Positions 1 to 6,555 of a stretch of DNA of 10,305 bases are shown here, piece after piece. Every line of letters starts with the position of its first letter. The stretch's first letter is position 1. The notes under the pieces were generated by a model. That model was not told the origin of the DNA. It saw only the letters and a program-made list of their open reading frames with translations, and ran no database searches. Where the stretch lies: NCBI GenBank assembly GCA_045126355.1, contig JBGVOE010000070.1:1-10305 (forward strand). Reading direction: 5' to 3'. The position numbers were made by a program, and so were the translations under genes. Source of the stretch: CAZSIA01 sp045126355. Lineage in GTDB: Bacteria > Bacillota_I > Bacilli_A > Acholeplasmatales > Anaeroplasmataceae.

Positions 1-46
1 GATTAGCCAAAAATATTATAAGAGATATACACAAAAAACACAAAAA

Positions 47-78
47 CGGTACCTACCTAAGATTTTAGATAGATACCG
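47..78. terminator. Bidirectional intrinsic terminator at left edge
   Basis: The arms CGGTACCTACCTAA (47-60) and TTAGATAGATACCG (65-78) pair around a GATT loop. On the minus strand the two imperfect positions become U-G wobbles, so the stem is essentially complete. On the plus strand they are C-A mismatches. T-rich tracts follow on both sides: T81-87 on the plus strand, and on the minus strand the complement of the A-rich stretch 42-46. It could end transcripts from a gene left of the window as well as act as a backup for the ferredoxin transcript. Confidence 0.65.
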
Positions 79-128
79 ATTTTTTTTACTACCTAAGATT
101 TGATAAGAAAACTACCTACCTACCTTAG
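53..128. repeat. Short CTACCTAAGATTT repeat cluster
   Basis: The 13-mer CTACCTAAGATTT occurs exactly at 53-65 and 89-101, 36 bases apart. A third, degenerate form at 112-128 is three CTAC tetranucleotides followed by CTTAG. The first copy is part of the terminator stem at 47-78. No coding frame explains the cluster. It may be a decayed duplication of terminator material or simple-sequence drift. Confidence 0.5.
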
Positions 129-149
129 AATTTAAAGAACCTAAAAAAA

Positions 150-169
150 ATGGTTCAAAATTGAACCAT
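150..169. terminator. Ferredoxin terminator, bidirectional
   Basis: The arms TGGTTCAA (151-158) and TTGAACCA (161-168), extended by one A-T pair, form a perfect hairpin. On the minus strand eight U residues follow (complement of A143-150). On the plus strand TCTTTTTTTTC follows. It starts 25 bases past the ferredoxin stop codon, so it most likely ends that transcript. Confidence 0.8.
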
Positions 170-194
170 CTTTTTTTTCTTTTTGAATTATGGA

Positions 195-362
195 TTATTC
201 TTCACCGATTGCACCTGTAGGGCATACTGCATCGCAAGCACCACAGTCAATACATAAAGAAGCATCTACTACATAAATGTCACCTTCAGAGATTGCTCCA
301 ACTGGACATTCAGCAGCGCATGCACCACAAGCAACACAGCTATCTGAAATTACTCTAGGCAT
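195..362 (-). CDS. Small 2[4Fe-4S] ferredoxin
   Basis: This 55-residue protein matches clostridial-type bacterial ferredoxins in length and pattern. Two cysteine clusters are complete: C9, C12, C15, C19-P20 and C37, C40, C43, C47-P48, each C-x2-C-x2-C-x3-C-P. In this fold the first three cysteines of one motif and the fourth of the other bind each [4Fe-4S] cluster. It is expected to be a cytoplasmic low-potential electron carrier for enzymes such as pyruvate:ferredoxin oxidoreductase or hydrogenase, but its partner is not in the window. The ATG is preceded by GGGAGG (371-376) at an 8-base spacing. The gene stands alone, with its own promoter (394-422) and a hairpin terminator just past the TAA stop. 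The protein is acidic, as usual for the family. The assignment is firm; the physiological partner is unknown. Confidence 0.95.
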   Translation of the reverse strand: MPRVISDSCVACGACAAECPVGAISEGDIYVVDASLCIDCGACDAVCPTGAIGEE

Positions 363-393
363 AACTTATTCCTCCCATCATATTCTTGATATT

Positions 394-422
394 ATTTTAT
401 CACTTGCTCTTTTTTTTGTAAA
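394..422 (-). promoter_or_regulatory. Predicted sigma-A promoter of the ferredoxin gene
   Basis: Reading the minus strand, TTTACA (422-417) and TAAAAT (399-394) are separated by 17 bases, with a TGA extended -10 directly before the hexamer. Initiation near 387 would give a leader of about 25 bases that contains the GGGAGG ribosome binding site. Confidence 0.7.
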
Positions 423-464
423 GTCGTTTTAAGTAATAATTTGTTAATAGTAATTATTGGCATA

Positions 465-478
465 AATCTTTAAAGATT
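465..478. repeat. 14-bp perfect palindrome upstream of yneF
   Basis: AATCTTTAAAGATT is a perfect palindrome ending 8 bases before the yneF -35 hexamer. It could be an operator, but in DNA this AT-rich a palindrome of this length may be chance. Confidence 0.3.
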
Positions 479-486
479 ATTTAATA

Positions 487-515
487 TTGAAATTAGTTAT
501 TTTTTAATGTATAAT
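487..515 (+). promoter_or_regulatory. Predicted sigma-A promoter of the yneF-like gene
   Basis: TTGAAA (487-492) and a consensus TATAAT (510-515) are separated by 17 bases. Initiation near 522 would place the AAGGAGG ribosome binding site (531-537) close to the 5' end of the transcript. Confidence 0.75.
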
Positions 516-546
516 AGCGTTAGAATTGTTAAGGAGGTTGTGTATT

Positions 547-771
547 ATGATGGAAATTGCAATTGTATGGTTTGTATTAATTATTATTGGTTGTATTTTA
601 GTAGGTGGTGTAGCTGGATTCTTTATTAGCCGTAAAGTTTTCAAAAACTATCTAGAAAAAAATCCACCAATTAATGAAAATATGATTAGAGCTATGATGA
701 GTCAAATGGGTAGAAAACCATCTGAAAAACAAGTTAAACAAGTTATGGCTGCTATGAATGCTGCAAAGTAA
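547..771 (+). CDS. yneF: YneF family (UPF0154) small membrane protein
   Basis: The 74-residue protein has one N-terminal transmembrane segment (about residues 5-27) followed by a basic, helical cytoplasmic part. The stretch KNPPINENMIRAMMSQMGRK (38-57), followed by PSEKQ, is the signature of the YneF/UPF0154 family of Firmicutes and Mollicutes, whose members are about 70-75 residues long. The molecular function of the family is not established. I chose the ATG at 547 because AAGGAGG ends 9 bases before it; the adjacent ATG at 550 is also possible. An in-frame TTG at 526 lies upstream of that ribosome binding site and is unlikely. The gene is monocistronic, with its own promoter at 487-515 and a terminator 7 bases past the stop. 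It is convergent with plsY and divergent from the ferredoxin gene. Confidence 0.9.
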   Translation: MMEIAIVWFVLIIIGCILVGGVAGFFISRKVFKNYLEKNPPINENMIRAMMSQMGRKPSEKQVKQVMAAMNAAK

Positions 772-778
772 AAAAAAT

Positions 779-803
779 AACGTTGTTCGGTTTGAACAAC
801 GTT
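779..803. terminator. Shared bidirectional terminator of yneF and plsY
   Basis: Perfect 10-base arms AACGTTGTTC (779-788) and GAACAACGTT (794-803) flank a 5-base loop. On the plus strand TTATTTT follows, and on the minus strand a run of seven to eight U (complement of A771-777) follows. The stem begins immediately after the plsY stop codon (804-806), so one hairpin serves both converging genes. Confidence 0.88.
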
Positions 804-1448
804 TTATTTTACTCTTTTCTTTTTGAAAGAATTTTCTGTTCCGTTAAGTAGTCTTTTGTAATTTGGAATGTGTTTTAATACTATAAGTATTACTAATATA
901 AACAAGAATAGGCAAGAATATAATTTGTTATCTATAGTAAATGCGTACATAATCATTGCTGAAATCCAAGCCGCTAAGGTTGCACAAGTGCTTGAAATAG
1001 ATACAATACCTGTAATTAATATTACGGCTAAGAAGACTACTAATGCACATACTCCTGAAAGTGGAACTGTTATTAATAAGACACCAAGAGAAGTAGCTAC
1101 CGCTTTTCCACCTTTAAATTTTATATAAATCGGGAAACAATGTCCGATTACTGCAGCTATACCGTATAAAACATATAGACTATCACCATTTATTACTAAT
1201 GGGTTATACCAGATGCCATTAGCTTCTAGTATATATATTAAAATAACTACTAACATTCCTTTGAGTATATCGCAAAATGCAGAAAGTAGACCTAATTTTA
1301 AACCTAAAATTCTAATTGCGTTAGTAGAACCAATATTACCACTGCCGTTTTCTCTTAAATCTTTTCCAGCTGTCTTACCGATGATTAAACCAAAGGGGAT
1401 TGACCCTAGTAAATAAGATAGAATTAATAGTAAAATTGCGACAAGCAT
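804..1448 (-). CDS. plsY: Acyl-phosphate:glycerol-3-phosphate acyltransferase PlsY
   Basis: PlsY moves the acyl group of acyl-phosphate to the sn-1 position of glycerol-3-phosphate, making lysophosphatidic acid, the first step of membrane phospholipid synthesis. The 214-residue, very hydrophobic protein fits the usual length and multi-span topology. All three family motifs are visible: SGNIGSTN (36-43), GH followed by KFKGGKAVAT (102-119), and HIPNYKRLLNGTE (193-205). The tail is basic (KKKR). The likely start is the ATG at 1448, which has an AAGGAAG site 9 bases upstream and aligns with Bacillus PlsY. An in-frame TTG at 1457 would abut that site with no spacing. The gene diverges from parE-parC, as in Bacillus, and has its own promoter (1474-1501). 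In this pathway PlsX supplies the acyl-phosphate; plsX is not in the window. Confidence 0.95.
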   Translation of the reverse strand: MLVAILLLILSYLLGSIPFGLIIGKTAGKDLRENGSGNIGSTNAIRILGLKLGLLSAFCDILKGMLVVILIYILEANGIWYNPLVINGDSLYVLYGIAAVIGHCFPIYIKFKGGKAVATSLGVLLITVPLSGVCALVVFLAVILITGIVSISSTCATLAAWISAMIMYAFTIDNKLYSCLFLFILVILIVLKHIPNYKRLLNGTENSFKKKRVK

Positions 1449-1473
1449 ATCTATCAACTTCCTTCCAAAGTAT

Positions 1474-1501
1474 ATTATAGATATTAAATAAATATTTTCA
1501 A
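1474..1501 (-). promoter_or_regulatory. Predicted promoter of plsY
   Basis: On the minus strand TTGAAA (1501-1496) and TATAAT (1479-1474) are separated by 16 bases. Initiation near 1467 would give a leader of only about 19 bases, beginning almost at the GGAAGGAAG ribosome binding site. Confidence 0.6.
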
Positions 1502-1521
1502 GCCGTTTTAGGCTTTATTTT

Positions 1522-1551
1522 TTTGACAAAATAGCTAAAAATTTGACAAAA
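1522..1551 (+). repeat. Direct repeat TTTGACAAAA, two copies 20 bp apart
   Basis: TTTGACAAAA occurs exactly at 1522-1531 and 1542-1551 in the plsY/parE intergenic region, upstream of the parE promoter. Each copy contains a consensus -35 hexamer (TTGACA), but neither has a -10 at a workable distance. They may instead be binding sites on the same face of the helix, or spare -35 elements. Confidence 0.45.
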
Positions 1552-1558
1552 AAATATT

Positions 1559-1585
1559 TTTAATGTTTACAAAGTAAACATTAAA
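1559..1585. promoter_or_regulatory. Operator-like palindrome over the parE -35
   Basis: Two perfect 12-base arms, TTTAATGTTTAC (1559-1570) and its reverse complement (1574-1585), flank AAA. The palindrome covers the predicted parE -35 and most of the spacer, and stops one base before the TG of the extended -10. A dimeric repressor bound here would be expected to block RNA polymerase. The sequence does not fit the consensus of LexA, CcpA, GlnR, ArgR, Rex or CodY sites as I know them, so the cognate regulator is unknown. There is no U-tract, so it is not a terminator. Confidence 0.55.
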
Positions 1586-1594
1586 TGATATAAT
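1566..1594 (+). promoter_or_regulatory. Predicted promoter of the parE-parC operon
   Basis: TTTACA (1566-1571) and a consensus TATAAT (1589-1594) are separated by 17 bases, with a TGA extended -10. Initiation near 1601 gives a leader of about 67 bases. A second TATAAT at 1621-1626 lacks a recognisable -35 and is less likely to be used. Confidence 0.7.
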
Positions 1595-1608
1595 TATAAT
1601 GCAAATTT

Positions 1609-1646
1609 CTAAAAATTATGTATAATATATAAAGACTAATTTTTAG
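1609..1646 (+). repeat. Inverted repeat in the parE leader
   Basis: Perfect 10-base arms CTAAAAATTA (1609-1618) and TAATTTTTAG (1637-1646) are separated by 18 bases. If transcription starts near 1601, the RNA could form this AU-rich hairpin just ahead of the ribosome binding site (AGGAG, 1654-1658). The interval between the arms also holds a spare TATAAT. The fold is weak, and its role, if any, is unknown. Confidence 0.4.
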
Positions 1647-1667
1647 TATGATTAGGAGTTGAAAATT

Positions 1668-3617
1668 ATGGCAAAAACAACATATAACGATGATTCCATA
1701 CAAATACTTGAAGGATTAGAAGCGGTTAGAAAAAGACCAGGGATGTATATCGGTTCAACTGACGCAAGAGGTCTTCATCATTTAGTGTGGGAAATTGTCG
1801 ATAACGCAGTAGACGAAGCATTAGCAGGTTATGGTAGAGAAATAACAGTTCAAATTAATAATGACAATTCAATTAAGGTAATTGATAATGGTCGTGGTGT
1901 TCCATGCAATGTTCACTCAAGTGGAAAAAATACCATTGAAGTAATTTATACAGTACTTCATGCTGGTGGTAAATTCTCTAGTGAAAATGGATATAAAGTA
2001 TCTGCAGGGTTACACGGTGTTGGTAGTAGCGTTGTAAATGCATTATCAAGCTGGTTGGAAGTTGAATCTTATCGTGATGGTAAAATTCACTATATGCGTT
2101 TTGAACGTGGTGGTAAACCTGTTGGTAAAATGCAAGTTACAGGTACAACACGCAGAACTGGGACAACTATTACTTTTAAACCTGATCCAAAAGTTTTTTC
2201 TACAACATTATATAATTACGACACAATTAAAGAACGTTTAAGAGAAACTGCCTTTTTAATTAAAGGTTTAAAAATGGTTTTAATTGATAAACGCTCTGGT
2301 AAACAAGAAGAATTTATTTATGAAAATGGTATTAGCGAATATGTAGCTTTACTAAATAGTAAAAAGACTAAATTACATGATGTATGTTTCTTAGAAGGAA
2401 AAGGTAATCAAATTGAAGCTGAAGTAGCTTTACAATTTACTACTAGTGAAAGTGAAAATGTTATTTCATTTGTAAATAATGTTCGTACTCATGATGGTGG
2501 TTCTCATGAAGTTGGTTTTAGAAGCGGTTTAACAAAAGCTGTAAATGATTATGCTAGAAAAAATGGTCTTTTAAGAGAAAAGGAATCAAATTTAGAAGGA
2601 ACAGACATTCGTGATGGTGTTACTGTTGTAGTTTCTGTTAGAATTCCTGAAAATATTTTAGAGTTTGAAGGCCAAACAAAATCCAAATTAGGTACTCCAA
2701 TTGCTAAAACAACAGTAGATCAAGTAGTCTATGATCAATTCTCATATTATTTAATGGAAAACAAAGCACTAGCTGAACAAATTATTAAAAATGCAATTCG
2801 TAATCAAAAAGCTCGTGAAGCTGCACGCAAGGCTAGAGAAGAAGTTAGAGAAGGAAAGAAAGCTAAAAAACAAGAAGTTAACTTAAGTGGTAAATTATCT
2901 CCTTGTCAAGGACATAACAAAGCTATTAATGAATTATTCTTAGTCGAAGGGGATTCAGCCGGTGGGTCTGCTAAACAAGGTCGTGATCGTCGCTTCCAAG
3001 CAATCTTACCTTTACGTGGTAAAGTATTAAATACAGAAAAAGCCAAAGAAGAATCAATTATGAAAAATGAAGAAATTGCGACAATGATTCATACAATTGG
3101 TGCTGATTATGGTATTAACTTTGATATAAAGAAATGTAATTATGATAAAATTATTATCATGACCGATGCCGACGATGACGGTGCTCATATTCAAGTTTTA
3201 TTAATTACATTCTTCTTTACATTTATGCGTCCTTTAGTTAAAGCTGGTAAATTATATTTAGCATTACCTCCTTTATATAAAGTAGTAGTTAAAGAGAAGA
3301 AAAAAGATGTTGTTAAATATGCATATAGTGATGCAGAATTAAATGATTTAAGTAGAAAATATCAAGTTGTAAATATCCAAAGATATAAAGGGTTAGGGGA
3401 AATGAACGCTGACCAATTATGGGATACTACAATGAACCCAGCTACTAGAACATTAGTTAGAGTTACAGTAGATGATGAAACAGAAGCTGAAGCTGAAAAA
3501 CGTATTACTGTTTTAATGGGTGATGATGTAGCTCCTCGTAGAGAATGGATTGATACACACGTATCATTTACACTTGAAGATGATTATGTAGTAAGTAAAC
3601 AGGAAGGTGAAGAATAA
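1668..3617 (+). CDS. parE: DNA topoisomerase IV subunit B (ParE)
   Basis: ParE is the ATPase subunit of topoisomerase IV, which with ParC unlinks replicated chromosomes and relaxes supercoils. The 649-residue protein shows the full domain order. The GHKL ATPase has EIVDNAVDEA (43-51, Mg-binding N46), DNGRG (73-77) and GLHGVG (114-119). The transducer carries the QTK catalytic lysine motif (336-338). The TOPRIM domain has EGDSAGG (428-434) and DADDDGAH (500-507). The C-terminal segment contains QRYKGLGEMN (571-580). I chose the ATG at 1668, which has AGGAG 9 bases upstream, over the in-frame TTG at 1659 that overlaps that site. The short charged C-terminus, the pairing with parC and the position beside plsY favour ParE over GyrB, which is its close paralog. 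The stop codon overlaps the parC start by one base, so translational coupling is likely. Confidence 0.95.
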   Translation: MAKTTYNDDSIQILEGLEAVRKRPGMYIGSTDARGLHHLVWEIVDNAVDEALAGYGREITVQINNDNSIKVIDNGRGVPCNVHSSGKNTIEVIYTVLHAGGKFSSENGYKVSAGLHGVGSSVVNALSSWLEVESYRDGKIHYMRFERGGKPVGKMQVTGTTRRTGTTITFKPDPKVFSTTLYNYDTIKERLRETAFLIKGLKMVLIDKRSGKQEEFIYENGISEYVALLNSKKTKLHDVCFLEGKGNQIEAEVALQFTTSESENVISFVNNVRTHDGGSHEVGFRSGLTKAVNDYARKNGLLREKESNLEGTDIRDGVTVVVSVRIPENILEFEGQTKSKLGTPIAKTTVDQVVYDQFSYYLMENKALAEQIIKNAIRNQKAREAARKAREEVREGKKAKKQEVNLSGKLSPCQGHNKAINELFLVEGDSAGGSAKQGRDRRFQAILPLRGKVLNTEKAKEESIMKNEEIATMIHTIGADYGINFDIKKCNYDKIIIMTDADDDGAHIQVLLITFFFTFMRPLVKAGKLYLALPPLYKVVVKEKKKDVVKYAYSDAELNDLSRKYQVVNIQRYKGLGEMNADQLWDTTMNPATRTLVRVTVDDETEAEAEKRITVLMGDDVAPRREWIDTHVSFTLEDDYVVSKQEGEE

Positions 3618-6352
3618 TGGCTGCAAAAGATAAGTTAGATGAGTTTATAACACAACAAGTACTTAACGAATCTTTAGAAGATATCATTGGTGAACGCTTT
3701 GGTCGTTATTCAAAATACATTATTCAAGACCGTGCTATTCCTGATGTAAGAGATGGGTTAAAACCTGTTCAAAGACGTATTTTATACGCAATGTATTTAT
3801 TAAGAATGTTTTCTAATTCACCATTTAAAAAAAGTGCTCGTATTTGTGGTGAAGTAATGGGTAAATTCCACCCACATGGAGACTCAAGTATTTATGAAGC
3901 TTTAGTAAGAATGAGTCAAACATGGAAGATGGGTGTTACTTTAATTGAAATGCATGGTAATAACGGTAGTATCGATGGTGACTCACCAGCCGCTATGCGT
4001 TATACAGAAACACGTTTAAGTAAAAATAGTGAATATTTATTAGCTGATATTGATAAGAAAACAGTTAATTTTGCTCCAAACTTTGACGATGAAGAATTAG
4101 AACCAACAGTCTTACCTGCTAAGTTCCCTAATATTTTAGTTAATGGTGCAACTGGTATTTCAGCTGGTTATGCTACTAATATTCCACCTCACAATTTATG
4201 TGAAGTTATTGATGCAACTATTCGTTTGATTGACAATCCTAATATGAATATTGATGATTTACTTGAAATTATGCATGGTCCTGACTTCCCAACAGGTGGT
4301 ATTGTTCAAGGCTTAAAAGGAATAAAAGAAGCATTTGAAACTGGTCGTGGTAAAGTTATTGTTCGTAGTAAAACAACTTTTGAAGATATCAATAAAGATG
4401 GTCAAAAACGTATTGTTGTAACAGAAATTCCTTATGAAGTTAATAAAGGTAATTTAGTTAAAAAGATTGATCAAATGCGCCTAGATAAAGTTGTTGAAGA
4501 TATCGTAGAAGTTCGTGATGAATCAGATAGAGAAGGTTTAAGAATTGCTATTGATTTAAGAAAAGGTGCAAATCATGAAGCGATTTTAACATATTTATTT
4601 AAAAATACTGATTTACAAATTTCTTATTCATACAATATGGTTGCTATTTGTAATCGTAGACCAATGACTTTAGGTGTTTTAGATATTTTAAAAGCGTATG
4701 TTGAACATCAAAAAGAAATTGTTACAAATCGTAGTAACTTTGAATTAGAAAAAGCTAAAAAACGTATCCATATCTTAGAAGGTTTAATTCATATGGTTGA
4801 CGTTTTAGAAGAAGTAATTAAAGAAATCAGAAGTAGTAAAGGAAAAGCAGATGCAAAAAATAGAATTATGAATGCATTTGGTTTTACTGAATTACAAGCT
4901 GAAGCAATCGTTACTTTACAATTATATCGCCTATCAAGTACAGACGTTACTGCATTAATTAATGAAAAGAGTGACTTAGATGAACGAGTTAAGTATTTAG
5001 AAATGATTTTAAGTAATGAAAAAGAATTACTTAAAGTTATTAAAGGTGAATTAAGAGATATTAAAAATGCAATTGGTAAACCTCGTTTAAGTGTTATTGA
5101 AGAAGAAGTTGCAGAACTTAAGGTTGATGAAACTCACCTTATTCCTAAAGAAGATGTAATGTGTTGTGTAACTAAAGATGGTTATATTAAACGTAGTAGT
5201 ATTAAGAGTTATCAAGCAAGCGTTAAAAATGGTATTAAAGAAGGCGACGCTGTTATTTATAGTGGTATGGTAAATACATTAGATACACTATTAGTATTTA
5301 CTTCACAAGGTAACTACTTCTATATTCCAGTATATAAATTAACAGACGTTAAATGGAAAGATTTGGGAGATCACTTATCAAGTATTTCATCTTTAGATAA
5401 AGGTAAAAACGAACGCGTAATAAGTGTAATGGTTGTTAGTGACTTTAACCAAACAATTAATATGTTATTCTGTACTAAAGAAGGATTAATTAAACAAGTA
5501 TTATTAAAAGACTTAGAAGTTAGTAGATACTCTAAGAGTGTTAGATATATGAAATTAACTGATGGTGATGAAGTAGTAAGTGTTGATTCTAGTTATAATC
5601 CTTTAGAAGTAATGGTTGTTACTCATAACGCTGAAGTCTTACGTTTCAGAGCTAGTGAAGTTAGTGTTTATGGAACAAACGCAAGTGGTATTAAGGCTAT
5701 GTTAGTTAAACCTAATGACTATGTAGTAAGTGCATTCTTTACTAATCAAACTGAAGATGTATTGTTCTTTACATCACGTTCTCATATTAAACGTATGAAA
5801 GTTAGTGAATTTATCTTATCTCGTAGAGCTAGAGCAGGTTCTGTAGCTATTAAGATGATAAAGGCAAATCCTCATTATATTGTAGATGCAAAACCACTAA
5901 CTCCAACTCAATATCGTGAAAATGTAAAAGCTAATTTATTATATACAAATGGCAATTTATATGTAGATACTTACCAATTTAAATATAATTCAACAGATGC
6001 TGGAAAACCTGTTGAAAAAACTCCTGAATTAGCTGAACCATATATGATGTTTATTGATAGAGCCACTGCTAAAGAACCTATTATTAGTGGTGAATATTTA
6101 GTAGAAGTAAAACCAGTTCAAACAACAATTTTTGATTCAAGTATCGAAGGTACTAAATCAGAAGAAATTTCTACAAAATCATTATTAGATTCATTAGATG
6201 AAATTTTAAATAGTCAAAGTGAAGTGAAAGATGATAGACCTAAGACGATTGTTGTTACAAATGAACGTGGGAAGGTTGTTGAAAAAAAGAATGAATTACC
6301 AAAGACAATTGTCTTTAAAAAAGTAAATTTATTTGGTGAAGATATAGACTAA
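3617..6352 (+). CDS. parC: DNA topoisomerase IV subunit A (ParC), extended tail
   Basis: ParC is the DNA-cleaving subunit of topoisomerase IV. The winged-helix/tower region holds the catalytic tyrosine Y129 in AAMRYTE (125-131). The quinolone-determining stretch HPHGDSSIYE (85-94) keeps the serine and glutamate (S90, E94) found in susceptible proteins. A coiled-coil region with the exit-gate helices spans about 360-485. A beta-propeller-like C-terminal domain begins near 510 (CVTKDGYIKR). No GyrA box (QRRGGKG type) is visible, which argues for ParC rather than GyrA. At 911 residues it is about 100 longer than the roughly 800-residue Bacillus and Staphylococcus proteins. The excess is a polar tail from about 830, with PKTIV at 875-879 and 895-899. 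The ATG lies within TAATG, shared with the parE stop, and AGGAAGG lies just upstream. A strong terminator follows. Confidence 0.95.
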   Translation: MAAKDKLDEFITQQVLNESLEDIIGERFGRYSKYIIQDRAIPDVRDGLKPVQRRILYAMYLLRMFSNSPFKKSARICGEVMGKFHPHGDSSIYEALVRMSQTWKMGVTLIEMHGNNGSIDGDSPAAMRYTETRLSKNSEYLLADIDKKTVNFAPNFDDEELEPTVLPAKFPNILVNGATGISAGYATNIPPHNLCEVIDATIRLIDNPNMNIDDLLEIMHGPDFPTGGIVQGLKGIKEAFETGRGKVIVRSKTTFEDINKDGQKRIVVTEIPYEVNKGNLVKKIDQMRLDKVVEDIVEVRDESDREGLRIAIDLRKGANHEAILTYLFKNTDLQISYSYNMVAICNRRPMTLGVLDILKAYVEHQKEIVTNRSNFELEKAKKRIHILEGLIHMVDVLEEVIKEIRSSKGKADAKNRIMNAFGFTELQAEAIVTLQLYRLSSTDVTALINEKSDLDERVKYLEMILSNEKELLKVIKGELRDIKNAIGKPRLSVIEEEVAELKVDETHLIPKEDVMCCVTKDGYIKRSSIKSYQASVKNGIKEGDAVIYSGMVNTLDTLLVFTSQGNYFYIPVYKLTDVKWKDLGDHLSSISSLDKGKNERVISVMVVSDFNQTINMLFCTKEGLIKQVLLKDLEVSRYSKSVRYMKLTDGDEVVSVDSSYNPLEVMVVTHNAEVLRFRASEVSVYGTNASGIKAMLVKPNDYVVSAFFTNQTEDVLFFTSRSHIKRMKVSEFILSRRARAGSVAIKMIKANPHYIVDAKPLTPTQYRENVKANLLYTNGNLYVDTYQFKYNSTDAGKPVEKTPELAEPYMMFIDRATAKEPIISGEYLVEVKPVQTTIFDSSIEGTKSEEISTKSLLDSLDEILNSQSEVKDDRPKTIVVTNERGKVVEKKNELPKTIVFKKVNLFGEDID

Positions 6353-6359
6353 AGTTATG

Positions 6360-6387
6360 AAATCCACTCTTTTTAGGGTGGATTTTT
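6360..6387 (+). terminator. Terminator of the parE-parC operon
   Basis: The arms AAATCCACTC (6360-6369) and GGGTGGATTT (6376-6385), with one G-U pair and a 6-base loop, are followed by a T-rich tract. The hairpin begins 8 bases past the parC stop. Confidence 0.88.
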
Positions 6388-6428
6388 ATATTTTATTTGA
6401 TTGAAAAGCCCAAAATAATCCACTTTTA

Positions 6429-6457
6429 TTGTTTTTAGCGGGAAAATATGTTAAAAT
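6429..6457 (+). promoter_or_regulatory. Predicted promoter of the repeat lipoprotein gene
   Basis: TTGTTT (6429-6434) and TAAAAT (6452-6457) are separated by 17 bases, with a TGT extended -10. The 13-mer TTTATTGTTTTTA (6425-6437) that contains the -35 recurs exactly at the next promoter (8309-8321). Initiation near 6464 leaves a leader of about 90 bases. A TATAAA at 6532-6537 is an alternative -10, but initiation there would fall on the ribosome binding site. Confidence 0.5.
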
Positions 6458-6475
6458 AAATTAAATTTAATTTAT
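6456..6475. repeat. 20-bp AT-only palindrome at the lipoprotein promoter
   Basis: ATAAATTAAATTTAATTTAT is a perfect palindrome overlapping the end of the -10 and the expected start point. It is made of A and T only, so chance is a real possibility, but its position would suit an operator. Confidence 0.3.
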
Positions 6476-6555
6476 ATTTTACTTTTTTAAATATGCAATT
6501 TTTTAAAAATTTATAACATGTAAAAGTAAGTTATAAAATAATTGGAGGTATTAAA

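Noticed and set aside
3..68. An open plus-strand stretch at the left edge that could be the 3' end of a gene
   Set aside because: It codes only about 21 residues before a TAG and runs into the terminator hairpin. With no start or recognisable motif in view, it cannot be called a gene.
435..458. AATAATT/AATTATT inverted repeat between the ferredoxin gene and yneF
   Set aside because: Arms of 7 AT-only bases with a 10-base spacer are expected by chance in this composition.
868..1416. Plus-strand open frames opposite plsY
   Set aside because: They lie antisense to a clear plsY, have no ribosome binding sites, and their translations show no domain features.
1500..1515. Hairpin AAGCC/GGCTT followed by a T-rich tract, resembling a plus-strand terminator
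   Set aside because: The stem is only 5 bp, no gene ends upstream on the plus strand, and it overlaps the predicted plsY -35.
1559..1585. GlnR-type site reading of the parE palindrome
   Set aside because: The 17-base core has TGTTT and AAACA where GlnR sites need TGTNA and TNACA, so the key positions do not match.
1621..1626. Second TATAAT upstream of parE as the main promoter
   Set aside because: No -35 hexamer lies at a 15-19 base spacing. The promoter at 1566-1594 is much better.
2038..2241. A 67-residue plus-strand frame inside parE
   Set aside because: It is an out-of-frame shadow of the ATPase domain, with no ribosome binding site.
6510..6537. TTTATAAC/GTTATAAA inverted repeat before the lipoprotein ribosome binding site
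   Set aside because: Eight-base, nearly AT-only arms with a 12-base loop are weak. There are no known riboswitch features.
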